Shown here piece by piece: positions 19,352 through 28,879 of a stretch of DNA of 64,000 bases (position 1 is the first letter of the stretch; every line of letters starts with the position of its first letter). The notes beneath the pieces were generated by a model that saw only the letters and a program-made list of their open reading frames with translations, was not told the origin of the DNA and did not search any database. The position numbers and the translations under genes are program-made. The DNA is from Alphaproteobacteria bacterium (lineage in GTDB: Bacteria > Pseudomonadota > Alphaproteobacteria > Micavibrionales > UBA2020), in assembly GCA_016794125.1 (NCBI GenBank), contig JAEUKT010000002.1:1113769-1177768 (forward strand), in the 5' to 3' direction.

Positions 19352-19390
19352 AACAAAAAAGCCCGGCGTACCCCGCCGGGCTTTTTTGTT
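19352..19390 (+). terminator. Rho-independent terminator after pepN
   Basis: AGCCCGGCG and its complement CGCCGGGCT form a G+C-rich stem with a 4-5 base loop, flanked by A6 and T6 tracts. It lies 12 bp after the pepN stop. Confidence 0.93.
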
Positions 19391-19431
19391 GGGAATGCCT
19401 GTGCTATTCAGGTTCATTCGGAAGGGACAAC

Positions 19432-20232
19432 ATGACCGATTGGAACAACAGCCTCTCGCGTGAATATTTCGGCGAATTCCAGGGACGCGGCGTGATTATT
19501 GCGGGTGGGGCCGCCGGTATCGGCGCGGCGTTGGCCGATGCGTTCCAATGGCTGGGCGCGAAGGTTGCCGTCATCGACCTGAATAAATCCGGCGCTGCCG
19601 TTTCGATTACTGCCGATTTGACGGACGAACAGGCGCGCACCGCCGCGATTACAGAGGCCTGCGATAAGGTTGGTGCACCTTCCGCGTTTATCAGCACGCT
19701 GGGCTTTGACAACCGTCTTGGTTTTGATTTGACGCAGGAACAGGCCGAACACCTGATGCGCGTCAATTTCTTTGCGCCGGTTTTTGCCGCGCGCGCGGTA
19801 ATGCCCGTGATGCGCAAGGGCGGCGGCGGTGCGATATGCCTTTTCACCTCGCGCCATGGCTCGGAAATATTCGAACCCGACATGACAGGCTATGGCTGCG
19901 CCAAGGCCGCGCTGGACAGCGGCATCAAGCGCCTTGCCGTCAAGGCGGGCGAAGATAATACCGCCGGTAACATCATCCGCGTCTTCGGCTTCTGCCCCGG
20001 CTGGGTGCAGTCCGACAGCCAGAAGGCGCGTTTCGGCGCGCAGCAATTCGAAGACGCGGCAAAGGAACAGCTGGTGCCTGTCGGCATGCAGCCTGCCGAT
20101 ATCGTGCCCGCCATTATTTTTGGATTGTCGAAACATTCACGCCTGCTGTCGGGGACGACGCTGCGTTTCGATGCGGGCGAAGGTCAAATCAAAAAAAGCG
20201 CCGTCACCGACGGCAGCAAGAAGGCATCATGA
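19432..20232 (+). CDS. SDR-family sugar dehydrogenase (probable galactose/aldose 1-dehydrogenase)
   Basis: 266 residues. The Rossmann loop GGAAGIGAALADAF (about 25-38), catalytic S140 region (LFTSRHG) and YGCAK (Y154, K158) identify a classical short-chain dehydrogenase. The start at 19432 has GAAGGGAC upstream; the longer in-frame reading would run back into pepN. It overlaps the lactonase gene by an ATGA and is followed by a KDGal kinase, so oxidation of an aldose (most likely D-galactose) to its lactone with NAD(P)+ is inferred from context. The SDR family alone does not fix the substrate. Confidence 0.8.
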   Translation: MTDWNNSLSREYFGEFQGRGVIIAGGAAGIGAALADAFQWLGAKVAVIDLNKSGAAVSITADLTDEQARTAAITEACDKVGAPSAFISTLGFDNRLGFDLTQEQAEHLMRVNFFAPVFAARAVMPVMRKGGGGAICLFTSRHGSEIFEPDMTGYGCAKAALDSGIKRLAVKAGEDNTAGNIIRVFGFCPGWVQSDSQKARFGAQQFEDAAKEQLVPVGMQPADIVPAIIFGLSKHSRLLSGTTLRFDAGEGQIKKSAVTDGSKKAS

Positions 20233-21101
20233 AAGCGGAACTGCTGAACCCCGAACTTCCGGCATCCGAACTCGGCGAAGGCGTGAACTGGGATGCGCGC
20301 GCGAAAAAGCTGTATTGGGTCGATATCATCGGCAAGTGCATCCACCGCACCGATGCGGCGGGCGGCGATTATCAATCCTATAAAACGCCGTCCATGATCG
20401 GCTTCATGGCGATTGCAAATGACGGCGGCTGCGTTGCGGGGCTGCGCGACGGGTTTTATAAATTAGACCTTGCCGAAGATGTGAACGCGCGCCCGCTGTT
20501 CCACCCGACCTTTGCGCATCGCGACAACCGCTTCAACGACGGCAAATGCGACCGTCGCGGGCGCGTCTGGGGCGGCACGATGAACGACCTCGACCATAAA
20601 AACCCGACCGGTGCGCTCTATCGCCTTGACGAAAACGGTTTGCACACGCAGGAAGAAGGCGTTTTTATTTCCAACGGCCTCGGCTGGTCGCCGGATAACA
20701 AGGTGATGTATTACATCGATACCGGCCGCAACACGCTGTTCACCTATGATTACGACATCGAAACCGGCGAGGCTGTGAACCGCAAACCGCTGATCGTCTT
20801 CGACGGCAAACGCCCCGACGGCATGTGCGTGGATTCAACGGGGCGGCTCTATGTCGCGCTGTGGGGCGGCTGGGCGGTCGATATTTATGCGCCGGACGGC
20901 AAATATATCGACAGCATCGCGGTCGATGCGCCGCAGGTGTCGTGCTGCTGCTTTGGCGGCGAAGATCTCAAAACGCTCTATATCAGCACGGCTTATGTCG
21001 GCCTGTCGCCCGAAAAACGGGCGGCTGCGCCCCATGCGGGCAAGACATTCAAAATCAGCATGGATGTCGCGGGGCTGCCTGAAACACCGGCGCGGATCTG
21101 A
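20229..21101 (+). CDS. SMP-30/gluconolactonase-family sugar lactonase
   Basis: 290 residues. LGEGVNWDARAKKLYWVDI near the N-terminus, FNDGKCDRRGRVWGGTM (about 97-113), SNGLGWSPDNKVMYYIDT and RPDGMCVDSTGRLYVALW are the signature segments of the SMP-30/regucalcin six-bladed propeller, including the metal-binding Glu, Asn and Asp. It hydrolyses aldonolactones to aldonic acids in the cytoplasm. It is coupled to the dehydrogenase by an ATGA overlap and lies 5 bp before the kinase, so galactonolactone is the likely substrate. Confidence 0.9.
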   Translation: MKAELLNPELPASELGEGVNWDARAKKLYWVDIIGKCIHRTDAAGGDYQSYKTPSMIGFMAIANDGGCVAGLRDGFYKLDLAEDVNARPLFHPTFAHRDNRFNDGKCDRRGRVWGGTMNDLDHKNPTGALYRLDENGLHTQEEGVFISNGLGWSPDNKVMYYIDTGRNTLFTYDYDIETGEAVNRKPLIVFDGKRPDGMCVDSTGRLYVALWGGWAVDIYAPDGKYIDSIAVDAPQVSCCCFGGEDLKTLYISTAYVGLSPEKRAAAPHAGKTFKISMDVAGLPETPARI

Positions 21102-21106
21102 CCGCC

Positions 21107-22042
21107 ATGCATATTTTCGCAGACTGGGGCAACACGAATTTTCGCGCTTTCCTGATCAAGGACGGCGACATCATTGACCGCTATCTGTCTGCGGATGGCG
21201 GCATCCAGAAAGTATTCACCGCCCCCGAAAACCGCGTGGCCGATTACAGCGGGTTTATCACGAAACATATCTCAAACTGGCTGCAAAAATATCCGCATGC
21301 GCCGATTTATATCGCGGGCGCGGCGGGCGGACGCGACGGCTGGGTGGAAACGGCCTATTCGATTGCGCCTGCGGGTCTGGCAGACGTAAAACGCAACCTG
21401 CACCGCATCGTGCCCGAGCATCTGGGCCATGCTGCGGGACGCGGAGTTTATATCGCCTCCGGTTGCACGATTGCGATGGCCGATGGGCGGCACGATGTGA
21501 TCCGGTCGGAGGAAGTGAAAAGCCTTGGGGCGGCGCACCATCTGAAGCGCGATAACGTGCTGCTCTGCATCCCCGGCACGCATTGCAAATGGGTGAAGAT
21601 CGAGGACAATAAAATTGTCCATTTTGAATCCGCCCTGACAGGCGAGCTGTACGGCATTTTAAGCGAGCGCGGCGCGCTGGCGGCGCTGTTCCGCTTCGAT
21701 AAAAACTCGCTACAGAAAGACATGGGGTCATTCAATCAGGGGCTGGAAATGGCCGGACGCGGGTTTGATTTGCTGACAGACCTCTGGCAGGTGCGGGCGC
21801 AGAAACTCCGCGCCAATCCGCATCCCGCCGATATGCAGGCGTATTTTTCGGGCATCCTGATCGGCCATGAACTGCGCCAGATGGACAGGCTCTTCCCCGG
21901 CAAGCCGCCGGTTTACCTGCTGATGGATGGCGGCGCGAAGCGCGAATTTTACGCGCGCGCCTTCGACTGGATGGGCTGGAAACTGGAAGGCGAAATCGAC
22001 AGCGAAACGGCAGTCGTTTCCGGCCTGCTGGGTGTTATTTAA
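21107..22042 (+). CDS. dgoK: 2-dehydro-3-deoxygalactonokinase
   Basis: 311 residues. It opens with FADWGNTNFRAFLI, the phosphate-1 motif of DgoK-type ASKHA kinases, and has GAAGGRDGW, YIASGCTIAM, IPGTHCKWVKI and MDGGAKREFY. It phosphorylates 2-keto-3-deoxygalactonate with ATP, step four of the De Ley-Doudoroff pathway. It is third in a three-gene operon after the dehydrogenase and lactonase. Its 3' end overlaps the convergent aldolase gene by 8 bp. Confidence 0.92.
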   Translation: MHIFADWGNTNFRAFLIKDGDIIDRYLSADGGIQKVFTAPENRVADYSGFITKHISNWLQKYPHAPIYIAGAAGGRDGWVETAYSIAPAGLADVKRNLHRIVPEHLGHAAGRGVYIASGCTIAMADGRHDVIRSEEVKSLGAAHHLKRDNVLLCIPGTHCKWVKIEDNKIVHFESALTGELYGILSERGALAALFRFDKNSLQKDMGSFNQGLEMAGRGFDLLTDLWQVRAQKLRANPHPADMQAYFSGILIGHELRQMDRLFPGKPPVYLLMDGGAKREFYARAFDWMGWKLEGEIDSETAVVSGLLGVI

Positions 22043-22664
22043 GGTCTTTCACGGCGGCGGTCAGCGCTTCGGCGCGCTTTTGCACCTCGTCCGCTGTCGT
22101 TCCCGGTTTATACAGCGACGACCCCACGCCAAAGGCATAGCAGCCGGCAGTATGGAACGATGCGACCGTGTCGACCGCGATGCCGCCCGTGGGAATGACC
22201 TTGATATGCGTCGGCAGCACCGATTTCAGCGCGCGGATATAACCGGGGCCGCAGCTGTCGGCGGGAAAAATTTTCAGGAATTTCGATCCCAGCTTGATGG
22301 CGTTAAACGCCTCCGTCGCCGTATAGACGCCCGGCATCATCACCATGTCGCGCGCAAGGGCGGCCTTTACGACATCCGCATCGGTGTTGGGCGCGACGAT
22401 CAGCTTCGCGCCGGTTTTGTGGACTTTCTCGACATCGTCCGCCGTCAACACCGTGCCCGCGCCGATCAGCGCGGTATCGCCAAAGCGTTTTACAAGACGC
22501 GAAATGCTCTCGAACGGGTCGGGGGAATTCAAGGGCACTTCAAGGCAGCGCCAGCCCGCGTTGAAAATCGCCTCGCCCACACCCAGCACTTCATCGGGCT
22601 TTATGCCGCGCAAAATGGCGATCAGACGGTTTTGTGAAAAATACTGGTCGGCAACGGCGGGCAT
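22035..22664 (-). CDS. dgoA: 2-dehydro-3-deoxy-6-phosphogalactonate aldolase (KDPG-aldolase family)
   Basis: 209 residues, the usual length for KDPG/KDPGal class I aldolases. RLIAILRGI, RCLEVPLNSPD (E42, proton shuttle), IGAGTVLT, MMPGVYTATEA, and SKFLKIFPAD with Schiff-base K131 are all present. It splits 2-keto-3-deoxy-6-phosphogalactonate to pyruvate and glyceraldehyde-3-phosphate. RGIKP and the LNSPDP segment, and the adjacent dgoK, favour the galactonate enzyme over the gluconate one. It is second in a minus-strand operon, 12 bp after the dehydratase. Confidence 0.88.
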   Translation of the reverse strand: MPAVADQYFSQNRLIAILRGIKPDEVLGVGEAIFNAGWRCLEVPLNSPDPFESISRLVKRFGDTALIGAGTVLTADDVEKVHKTGAKLIVAPNTDADVVKAALARDMVMMPGVYTATEAFNAIKLGSKFLKIFPADSCGPGYIRALKSVLPTHIKVIPTGGIAVDTVASFHTAGCYAFGVGSSLYKPGTTADEVQKRAEALTAAVKDLK

Positions 22665-22676
22665 TTTTGAATTCCT

Positions 22677-24503
22677 TTAATGTTGCGGGCGCAGATATTC
22701 GCGCACGCGCTTCGCAATTTCCTCGCGCGCGAGTTCGGGTCGGTCGAACATCTTCATATACGCGCCGACGCTTGCCTGATGCACGCCCATTTTCGGGTCG
22801 GACCAGATAAGCCCCCACGGGCTGTGGATCGGCGTCGGTTTAATGACCAATTCGGAGCGGCGTTTATCCAGTTCTTCGGCGGATACGTCCATGTTCAGCT
22901 GCTTGTTCGTTACATCCAGCGTCACCCAGTCGCCGGTTTTGACGAGCGCCAGCGGACCGCCTGCCGCCGCCTCCGGCGACACGTGTAGCACATGACAGCC
23001 ATAGGCCGTGCCGCTCATGCGCGCGTCCGACACCGTTACCATCGCCTTCACGCCCTTGGCCAGCAGATAGCCGGGCGGGCGCACATTGCCGACTTCGGGC
23101 ATGCCGGGATAGCCCAAGGGGCCGCAATTGCGCAGGATCAGCACGCGGTCGGGCGTGATGCCTTCATTCGGGTTGTCGATGCGCTTGTGATATTCCTCGA
23201 TGCTGTCGAAAACCACGGCCTGTCCGCGATGCTGCAGCAGGTTTTTCTCCGCCACCGCCGACACCTTGATCACCGCGCCGTCGGGGCAGAGATTGCCCTT
23301 TAAAATCACGATGCCGCCATCGGGCAGCAGCGGTTCTTTGACTGTTTTGATGATATTCGTATCGGTATAGGGATCGCGCGCGGCGAGTTCCTCGCGCATC
23401 GTCTTGCCCGTGCACCATTTCACGTCGTCCTTCACGTATCCGGCGGCCGCCAGCTCGCGCAGCACGGCGGGCATGCCGCCCGCGCGGAAATATTCTTCCA
23501 TCAGGAACGCGCCGGACGGTTTCACGTTCACCAGCAGCGGCACTTTCGATCCGTATTCCTGCCAGTCGTCGATGGTGAAATCGATATCGGCCATGTTGGC
23601 GATGGCCAGCAGATGGACGACAGCATTGGTCGAACCGCCAATGGCGGCATTCGCGGCAACTGCGTTCAGGAAAGATTGCCGCGTGACGAAGGTGGAGGGG
23701 CGGCGGTCCGCGATGACCATGCGCACGGCTTCTTCGCCCGCGCGGAATGAATAATGCGCGCGCTCCGCCATCGGCGACGGGATGGATGACGCGCCGAACA
23801 ATGTCAATCCCAGCGCTTCGGCCATGCTGTTCAGCGTCGATGCCGTGCCCATGCTCATGCAATGACCGGCGCTGGGCTGCGCCGCGCAGGACCGCACCAT
23901 CAATTCGTCTTCGGTGATTTTTCCGGCCGCCAGCAATTCGCGGTTTTTCCACAGATGCACGCCCGATGCCGATTGTTCGCCGTGGTAATAACCGTTCAGC
24001 ATCGGCCCCGCGGAGGCCACGATGGTGGGCAAATCGGTCAGCAGCGTCGCCATCAATCCCGCCGGTACCGTCTTGTCGCAGCCGGTCAGCAGCACGAGGC
24101 CGTCCATCGGGTTCGCGATGATCGTTTCGATCAGCGTCATCGCGGTCAAATTCCGCATATACATCGATGTCGGGCGCGTCAGCGGCTCGCCCAGCGGCGG
24201 CGCGATATCGAACTGGAAAGGGATGCCGCCCGCCTGCCGGACGCCTTGGGCGACGCGGTCGTTCAGGTGATGGTCGTGCATCGCCTGGCAGGGGTTCAGG
24301 TCGCCGCCGAATTTGCAGATGCCGATGATGGGGCGGCGGCCGCTCGTCGTTTTATCCGCAAGCGGGTGGCCGGTCGTGCCGCACAGCTCTTCCATCGTGA
24401 ATTTTGAATTCACCATCTTGCCGGTATGGTGCGCGCGCACATCGACGGCGGCGGCCTGTCCGAACCAGTAATCGCTGCGCAAGGAAACTTTTTTGTCGGC
24501 CAT
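22677..24503 (-). CDS. IlvD/Edd-family sugar-acid dehydratase (probable galactonate dehydratase)
   Basis: 608 residues, the length of the pentonate/hexonate branch of IlvD/Edd enzymes. The Fe-S cysteines lie in GICKFGGDLNPCQ, LTGCDKTVPA and SAGHCMSMGTAST; the family segments SDARMSGTAYG and GPLGYPGMPE are present. It removes water from an aldonic acid to give a 2-keto-3-deoxy acid. It heads the operon with the KDPGal aldolase, so D-galactonate is the best guess, although relatives act on xylonate, arabinonate and gluconate. The better-known DgoD galactonate dehydratase belongs to the enolase superfamily, so this would be an unrelated replacement. Confidence 0.88.
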   Translation of the reverse strand: MADKKVSLRSDYWFGQAAAVDVRAHHTGKMVNSKFTMEELCGTTGHPLADKTTSGRRPIIGICKFGGDLNPCQAMHDHHLNDRVAQGVRQAGGIPFQFDIAPPLGEPLTRPTSMYMRNLTAMTLIETIIANPMDGLVLLTGCDKTVPAGLMATLLTDLPTIVASAGPMLNGYYHGEQSASGVHLWKNRELLAAGKITEDELMVRSCAAQPSAGHCMSMGTASTLNSMAEALGLTLFGASSIPSPMAERAHYSFRAGEEAVRMVIADRRPSTFVTRQSFLNAVAANAAIGGSTNAVVHLLAIANMADIDFTIDDWQEYGSKVPLLVNVKPSGAFLMEEYFRAGGMPAVLRELAAAGYVKDDVKWCTGKTMREELAARDPYTDTNIIKTVKEPLLPDGGIVILKGNLCPDGAVIKVSAVAEKNLLQHRGQAVVFDSIEEYHKRIDNPNEGITPDRVLILRNCGPLGYPGMPEVGNVRPPGYLLAKGVKAMVTVSDARMSGTAYGCHVLHVSPEAAAGGPLALVKTGDWVTLDVTNKQLNMDVSAEELDKRRSELVIKPTPIHSPWGLIWSDPKMGVHQASVGAYMKMFDRPELAREEIAKRVREYLRPQH

Positions 24504-24593
24504 CCGGCACCCCCGTTTTGACCTGCCCTTTTTACTATAGCCACAGGGCGGATGCCAGCACGAATGCCCTTGAAAAGACTTTGTTTTACGTGA

Positions 24594-24622
24594 TTGACGT
24601 TGCCATAAAATCAGCCTATCTT
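24594..24622 (+). promoter_or_regulatory. Sigma-70-like promoter of tldD-pmbA
   Basis: TTGACG (24594-24599) and TATCTT (24617-24622) with a 17-bp spacer, 45 bp before the tldD start codon. Confidence 0.6.
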
Positions 24623-24667
24623 AATCGACAATCAGCAATTTGCGCCACAATCGAACGGGATGGAATC

Positions 24668-26110
24668 ATGTCCAGCAAACCCCTGCCTACCGACCAGTTT
24701 TTCAAAAATTCCGGCCTGACGCCCGAAAAGGCGCGCGAGATTGTTAAGGAAGGACTGAGCGGCGCGGATTACGGCGAGTTCTATCACGAAATCGTCGCCC
24801 GCGAACGTCTGGTCAAGGACAAGGGCGAATTCACGACCGTCTCGACCGGTGACAGCAAGGAAGGCTTCGGCTTCCGCGTGGGGCAGGAAGAACGCGTCGG
24901 CTATTCCTATTCCGATTTATTCAATGAAGCCGCGTTGAAAGATGCCGTGACCGAAGCGCGCAACGTGCTGAAGCTCGGCACGCCCAAGGCCGCGCAGCCC
25001 GCAACCGGCATGGTGCCGCAGCAGCTTTATACGCCGGAAGACCCGATGGCCGGTTTCACGCTCGCCGAAAAAATCGCGAAGGTGAACGAGATCGAGGCCT
25101 ATGCCCGCTCGCTCGACCCGCGCATTACCAACGTCACCGTGGCCTATGCGTCTGAATCAAAGGCCGTGCATATCATCACGGCAGACGGCAAAAGCCTGAT
25201 CGACAACCGCCCGATGACCTCGGTGTCTATCTCCATCATGCTGACCGACAAAGACGGCAAAAGCGAAATCGGCACTGCGCAGACAGGCGGCCATGTGGAT
25301 GCCAAGGCCGTGTTCGACGAAGCCAGCTTCAAGGCCGCCGCGCAGAAGGCGCTGCATCAGGCCGAAGAGCTGCTGGTGGCCGAAGACGCGCCTGCGGGCA
25401 TCATGGATGTGGTGTTGAGCCCCGGCTGGGCCGCCGTCGTGCTGCACGAAGCAATCGGCCACGGGCTGGAGGGCGATTTCAACCGCCGCGATATTTCGGT
25501 CTATAGCGGCAAGATCGGCCAGCAGATCGCCTCGCCCGAAGTCACCGTGATCGACCAGGGCGATATGCCGGGCGAACGCGGCAGCCTGCATTTCGACGAC
25601 GAAGGCGTGCCCACGCAGCAAAACGTGCTGATCGAAAACGGCGTGCTGAAGGGGTACATGCAGGACCGCCAGAACGCGCAGCTGATGGGCGTTGACCCCA
25701 CCGGCAACGGCCGCCGTGAAAGCTACGCCCATGCGCCCATGCCCCGCATGACGAACACCTATTTCGCCAACGGCACGCATGACCCCGCCGATATCATCAA
25801 ATCGGTGAAGGACGGCATTTACATTTCCGATATGGGCGGCGGGCAGGTCGATATCACATCGGGCAAGTTCAACATGAACGCGAAACTGGCCTATAGAATT
25901 CGTGATGGCAAGATCGCGGAACCTGTGAAGGGCGCGACGATTGTCGGCGACGGTTTGACTGTCATCAAATCCATCACTATGGTCGGCAACGACCTTGCCC
26001 TTGAAAAAAGCGCGGGCATGTGCGGCAAAAACGGGCAGCAGGTGCCCGTCGGCTGCGGCCAGCCCACCTTGCGCGTTTCCAACATGACCGTTGGCGGTCG
26101 TAAGAAATAA
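24668..26110 (+). CDS. tldD: TldD metalloprotease subunit
   Basis: 480 residues from ATG 24668. The zinc-binding HExxxH motif is present as HEAIGHGLEGDF (H260, E261, H265), which marks the catalytic subunit of the TldD/TldE pair; later parts include GGGQVDITSGKFNMNAK and KGATIVGDG. TldD/E cleaves unfolded or modified peptides and matures some RiPPs. It is followed 11 bp later by its partner gene, so both would be made together. A longer reading frame upstream overlaps the promoter and is not used. Confidence 0.95.
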   Translation: MSSKPLPTDQFFKNSGLTPEKAREIVKEGLSGADYGEFYHEIVARERLVKDKGEFTTVSTGDSKEGFGFRVGQEERVGYSYSDLFNEAALKDAVTEARNVLKLGTPKAAQPATGMVPQQLYTPEDPMAGFTLAEKIAKVNEIEAYARSLDPRITNVTVAYASESKAVHIITADGKSLIDNRPMTSVSISIMLTDKDGKSEIGTAQTGGHVDAKAVFDEASFKAAAQKALHQAEELLVAEDAPAGIMDVVLSPGWAAVVLHEAIGHGLEGDFNRRDISVYSGKIGQQIASPEVTVIDQGDMPGERGSLHFDDEGVPTQQNVLIENGVLKGYMQDRQNAQLMGVDPTGNGRRESYAHAPMPRMTNTYFANGTHDPADIIKSVKDGIYISDMGGGQVDITSGKFNMNAKLAYRIRDGKIAEPVKGATIVGDGLTVIKSITMVGNDLALEKSAGMCGKNGQQVPVGCGQPTLRVSNMTVGGRKK

Positions 26111-26121
26111 GGATCAGAAAA

Positions 26122-27480
26122 ATGACCACCGAAAAAGAATTCCTCGCCACCATGAAGCCCTTCGCGCAATCGCTGCTCGATTACGCGATGACCGAAGGTA
26201 AAAACCACGGCATCACCGATGCGCGCATTTATGTGTCGGCCAGCGACCGCCTTGAAAACAGCGTCGAAAAGGGGCAGGTCACGAAAACCGTTTCCGGCAA
26301 GACCTATAACGTCGGGATTACGCTGTACGCCGGCGACCGCACCGTGACGCTGACAAAAAACACCATCGACGAGCAACGCCTGAAGGACGCGATGCTGGAG
26401 AACATGAAGATCATCTCCCTCGTCCCCGCAAACGCCGACAAGAAAATGCTGGAGGCGGAAAAGGTGTTCAAGGGCGCGAAACAAAACCTCGACCTGTTCG
26501 ACCACAACCCGCCCACGACGGCGCAATTGATCCAGTATGCGAAAGACGTCGAAACGGCGGCAATGGCGCAGCCGGGTGTGAAAGCGACGCGGTCGGTCAG
26601 CGTCACGCGCTCCGAAGACCATTTCCTGATCGTGGCCAGCAACGGGTTGGAAGTGAATGACAGCCGCACCATGTATGCGGCGGGCGCATCCGTGATCGCG
26701 GCCGACAAATCCGGCATGCAGATCAGCGGCGAAAGCAGCATGGCGCGCCATTTCTCCGATATGGCGAAGCCCGATGTGCTGGGCGCGGAAGCAGGGCAGA
26801 AGGCGATTTCGAAACTGGGCGGCATTTTGCCGGCGACTGGCGATATGCCGATCGTGCTGGATAATTCGGCGGCGGAAAGCTTTTTCTCCAGCGTCTATTC
26901 CGCCATCGGCGGCACGGCGCTGCATCGCGGCACGACGTTCCTGAAAGGCAAGCTGGGTCAGCAAGTGATGGCGCAGGGGATTACGATCTCTGACGATCCG
27001 CTGGTGTCACGCGGCATCTCGTCGCGTCAGGTGGATACGGCAGGTCTGGCGGCGAAACCCATCACCTTCATCGAAAACGGCGTGCTCAAAAGCTATGATA
27101 TCAACCTGCTGGAATCGCGTCAGCTGGGCATGGAGCCGATTGGCCGCGAAAACGGCCCGACCAATACCCGCATCGAACCCGGCAGCCAAACACCGGCCGA
27201 ACTCATCGCAGATATCAAGGAAGGCATCTATATTAAAGGCTTCAACGGCGGCACGGTCGATGTGAATACCGGCAACCATTCGCGCGAAGCTTACGGCCTG
27301 CTGATCAAGGACGGCAAGATTACCGATACGGCCGTGAGCGGTTTTGTCGTGTCCGGCAACCTGAAGGATATGTTCATGAAGGTTGCGGTGGCGAACGATA
27401 CGCCCGCACTGCCCAGCACCAAGCACCGCATGGCAGCACCCACGACGCGGATCAACGGCTGCACGATTGCGGGGAAATAA
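26122..27480 (+). CDS. pmbA: TldE/PmbA, non-catalytic partner of TldD
   Basis: 452 residues, typical for PmbA. It has the family fold segments ARIYVSASDRLENSVEKG, GTTFLKGKLGQQV, NGGTVDVNTGNHSREA and VVSGNLKDMF but lacks the HExxxH zinc motif of TldD, as expected. It forms the heterodimeric protease with TldD. AAGGATCAG precedes its ATG 11 bp after the tldD stop. Confidence 0.93.
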   Translation: MTTEKEFLATMKPFAQSLLDYAMTEGKNHGITDARIYVSASDRLENSVEKGQVTKTVSGKTYNVGITLYAGDRTVTLTKNTIDEQRLKDAMLENMKIISLVPANADKKMLEAEKVFKGAKQNLDLFDHNPPTTAQLIQYAKDVETAAMAQPGVKATRSVSVTRSEDHFLIVASNGLEVNDSRTMYAAGASVIAADKSGMQISGESSMARHFSDMAKPDVLGAEAGQKAISKLGGILPATGDMPIVLDNSAAESFFSSVYSAIGGTALHRGTTFLKGKLGQQVMAQGITISDDPLVSRGISSRQVDTAGLAAKPITFIENGVLKSYDINLLESRQLGMEPIGRENGPTNTRIEPGSQTPAELIADIKEGIYIKGFNGGTVDVNTGNHSREAYGLLIKDGKITDTAVSGFVVSGNLKDMFMKVAVANDTPALPSTKHRMAAPTTRINGCTIAGK

Positions 27481-27483
27481 GGC

Positions 27484-27723
27484 TTAGTCTTTTTCGCCGG
27501 TAAAGGTCACGATCACGCCGCGCTTCTTGAAATAGGACTGCATCATCTTGCGGCCCTGACGGTTGTTTTGTGCCAATCGTGCCGGTTCGACCGCGACTTC
27601 TTTTTTGCCTTCGGCAGCCAGCGCCGCTTTCAGGCCGTCGATATGCTGGTCGATATCCAGGTTGTCCTGTTTCAGCGATTCATAAACGGCTTCAAGGGCC
27701 TGTGCGACGGTCAGCGCGGTCAT
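27484..27723 (-). CDS. Small hypothetical protein (79 aa)
   Basis: Start at 27723 supported by GGAG five bases upstream; a longer in-frame start exists but lacks a ribosome site. The product is soluble, rich in Gln/Lys/Ala, with an N-terminal helix (LTVAQALEAVYESLKQDN) and a basic C-terminal half (RQGRKMMQSYFKKRG). No domain recognised. It is convergent with pmbA (3-bp gap) and divergent from cmk. Confidence 0.65.
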   Translation of the reverse strand: MTALTVAQALEAVYESLKQDNLDIDQHIDGLKAALAAEGKKEVAVEPARLAQNNRQGRKMMQSYFKKRGVIVTFTGEKD

Positions 27724-27880
27724 GTGTATTCTCCAATTGAATTGCGCGCCGATTATGGTGGAACTGCCGGCATTTTTCCAGCCCAATCTATCGGTTTGAA
27801 AAATAATGCAAATCCGCCCTGTACCATTTCCGGCCGCGATGCGCTAGGATGGCGAAACACAAGGGCAAAGGGGCAGTATC

Positions 27881-28588
27881 ATGGCGTCATCCGGTAAAAT
27901 CGTGATCTCGGTCGATGGCCCTGCCGCTTCGGGCAAGGGAACGCTCGCCAAGGCGCTTGCCGCGAAACTGGGCTTTGCCTATCTGGATACCGGTGCGCTG
28001 TACCGCGCGGTTGCGCTGGCCACCATCGAAAACGGCGGCGACCCCGCCAATTTCGAAGATGTGAAAAAAGTGATCGACAATGTCACGCATCACGTCACGC
28101 CGGAAACGCTGGTGAACCCGAAACTCCGCACGCCCGAAGTCGCCGCCGGCGCGGCAAAAGTCGCGGCATATCCGGAAGTGCGCCATGCCGTGCGCGATTA
28201 CCAGGTCGAATTTGCGAAAAACCCGCCCAACGGCGCGCCCGGCGCGGTGTTGGACGGGCGCGATATCGGCACGGTCGTCTGTCCCGATGCGGATGTGAAA
28301 TTATACGTGACGGCATCGCCCGAAGAGCGCGCGCGCCGCCGGTTCGAGGAATTGAAGCTGAAAGAACCGTCCACCACCTATGAAACCGTGCTGAACGACG
28401 TCAACGCCCGCGACCATGCCGATATGAACCGCGCGATATCGCCGCTCAAACCGGCTTCCGATGCGCATATGCTGGATACGACATCGCTGGACCGCGCGGG
28501 CGTGCTGGATGCGGCGGTCAGGATATTCCAGTCGAAATTCCCGCCTGAATCGGACCGCGCCGCGAAAACGAAATCACCCCGCCCTTAA
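27881..28588 (+). CDS. cmk: Cytidylate kinase
   Basis: 235 residues. SVDGPAASGKGTLAKALA is the P-loop with the Cmk signature, followed by LDTGALYRAVA, VLDGRDIGTVVCPDADVKLY and RRFEELK (CMP-binding and lid regions). It phosphorylates CMP/dCMP with ATP. Alphaproteobacterial cmk often lies near rpsA or aroA; neither is in this window. It ends with a short Lys/Arg/Pro tail. Confidence 0.95.
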   Translation: MASSGKIVISVDGPAASGKGTLAKALAAKLGFAYLDTGALYRAVALATIENGGDPANFEDVKKVIDNVTHHVTPETLVNPKLRTPEVAAGAAKVAAYPEVRHAVRDYQVEFAKNPPNGAPGAVLDGRDIGTVVCPDADVKLYVTASPEERARRRFEELKLKEPSTTYETVLNDVNARDHADMNRAISPLKPASDAHMLDTTSLDRAGVLDAAVRIFQSKFPPESDRAAKTKSPRP

Positions 28589-28600
28589 TTTCCCAAGTCC

Positions 28601-28873
<273 letters not shown>

Positions 28874-28879
28874 TCAGGT

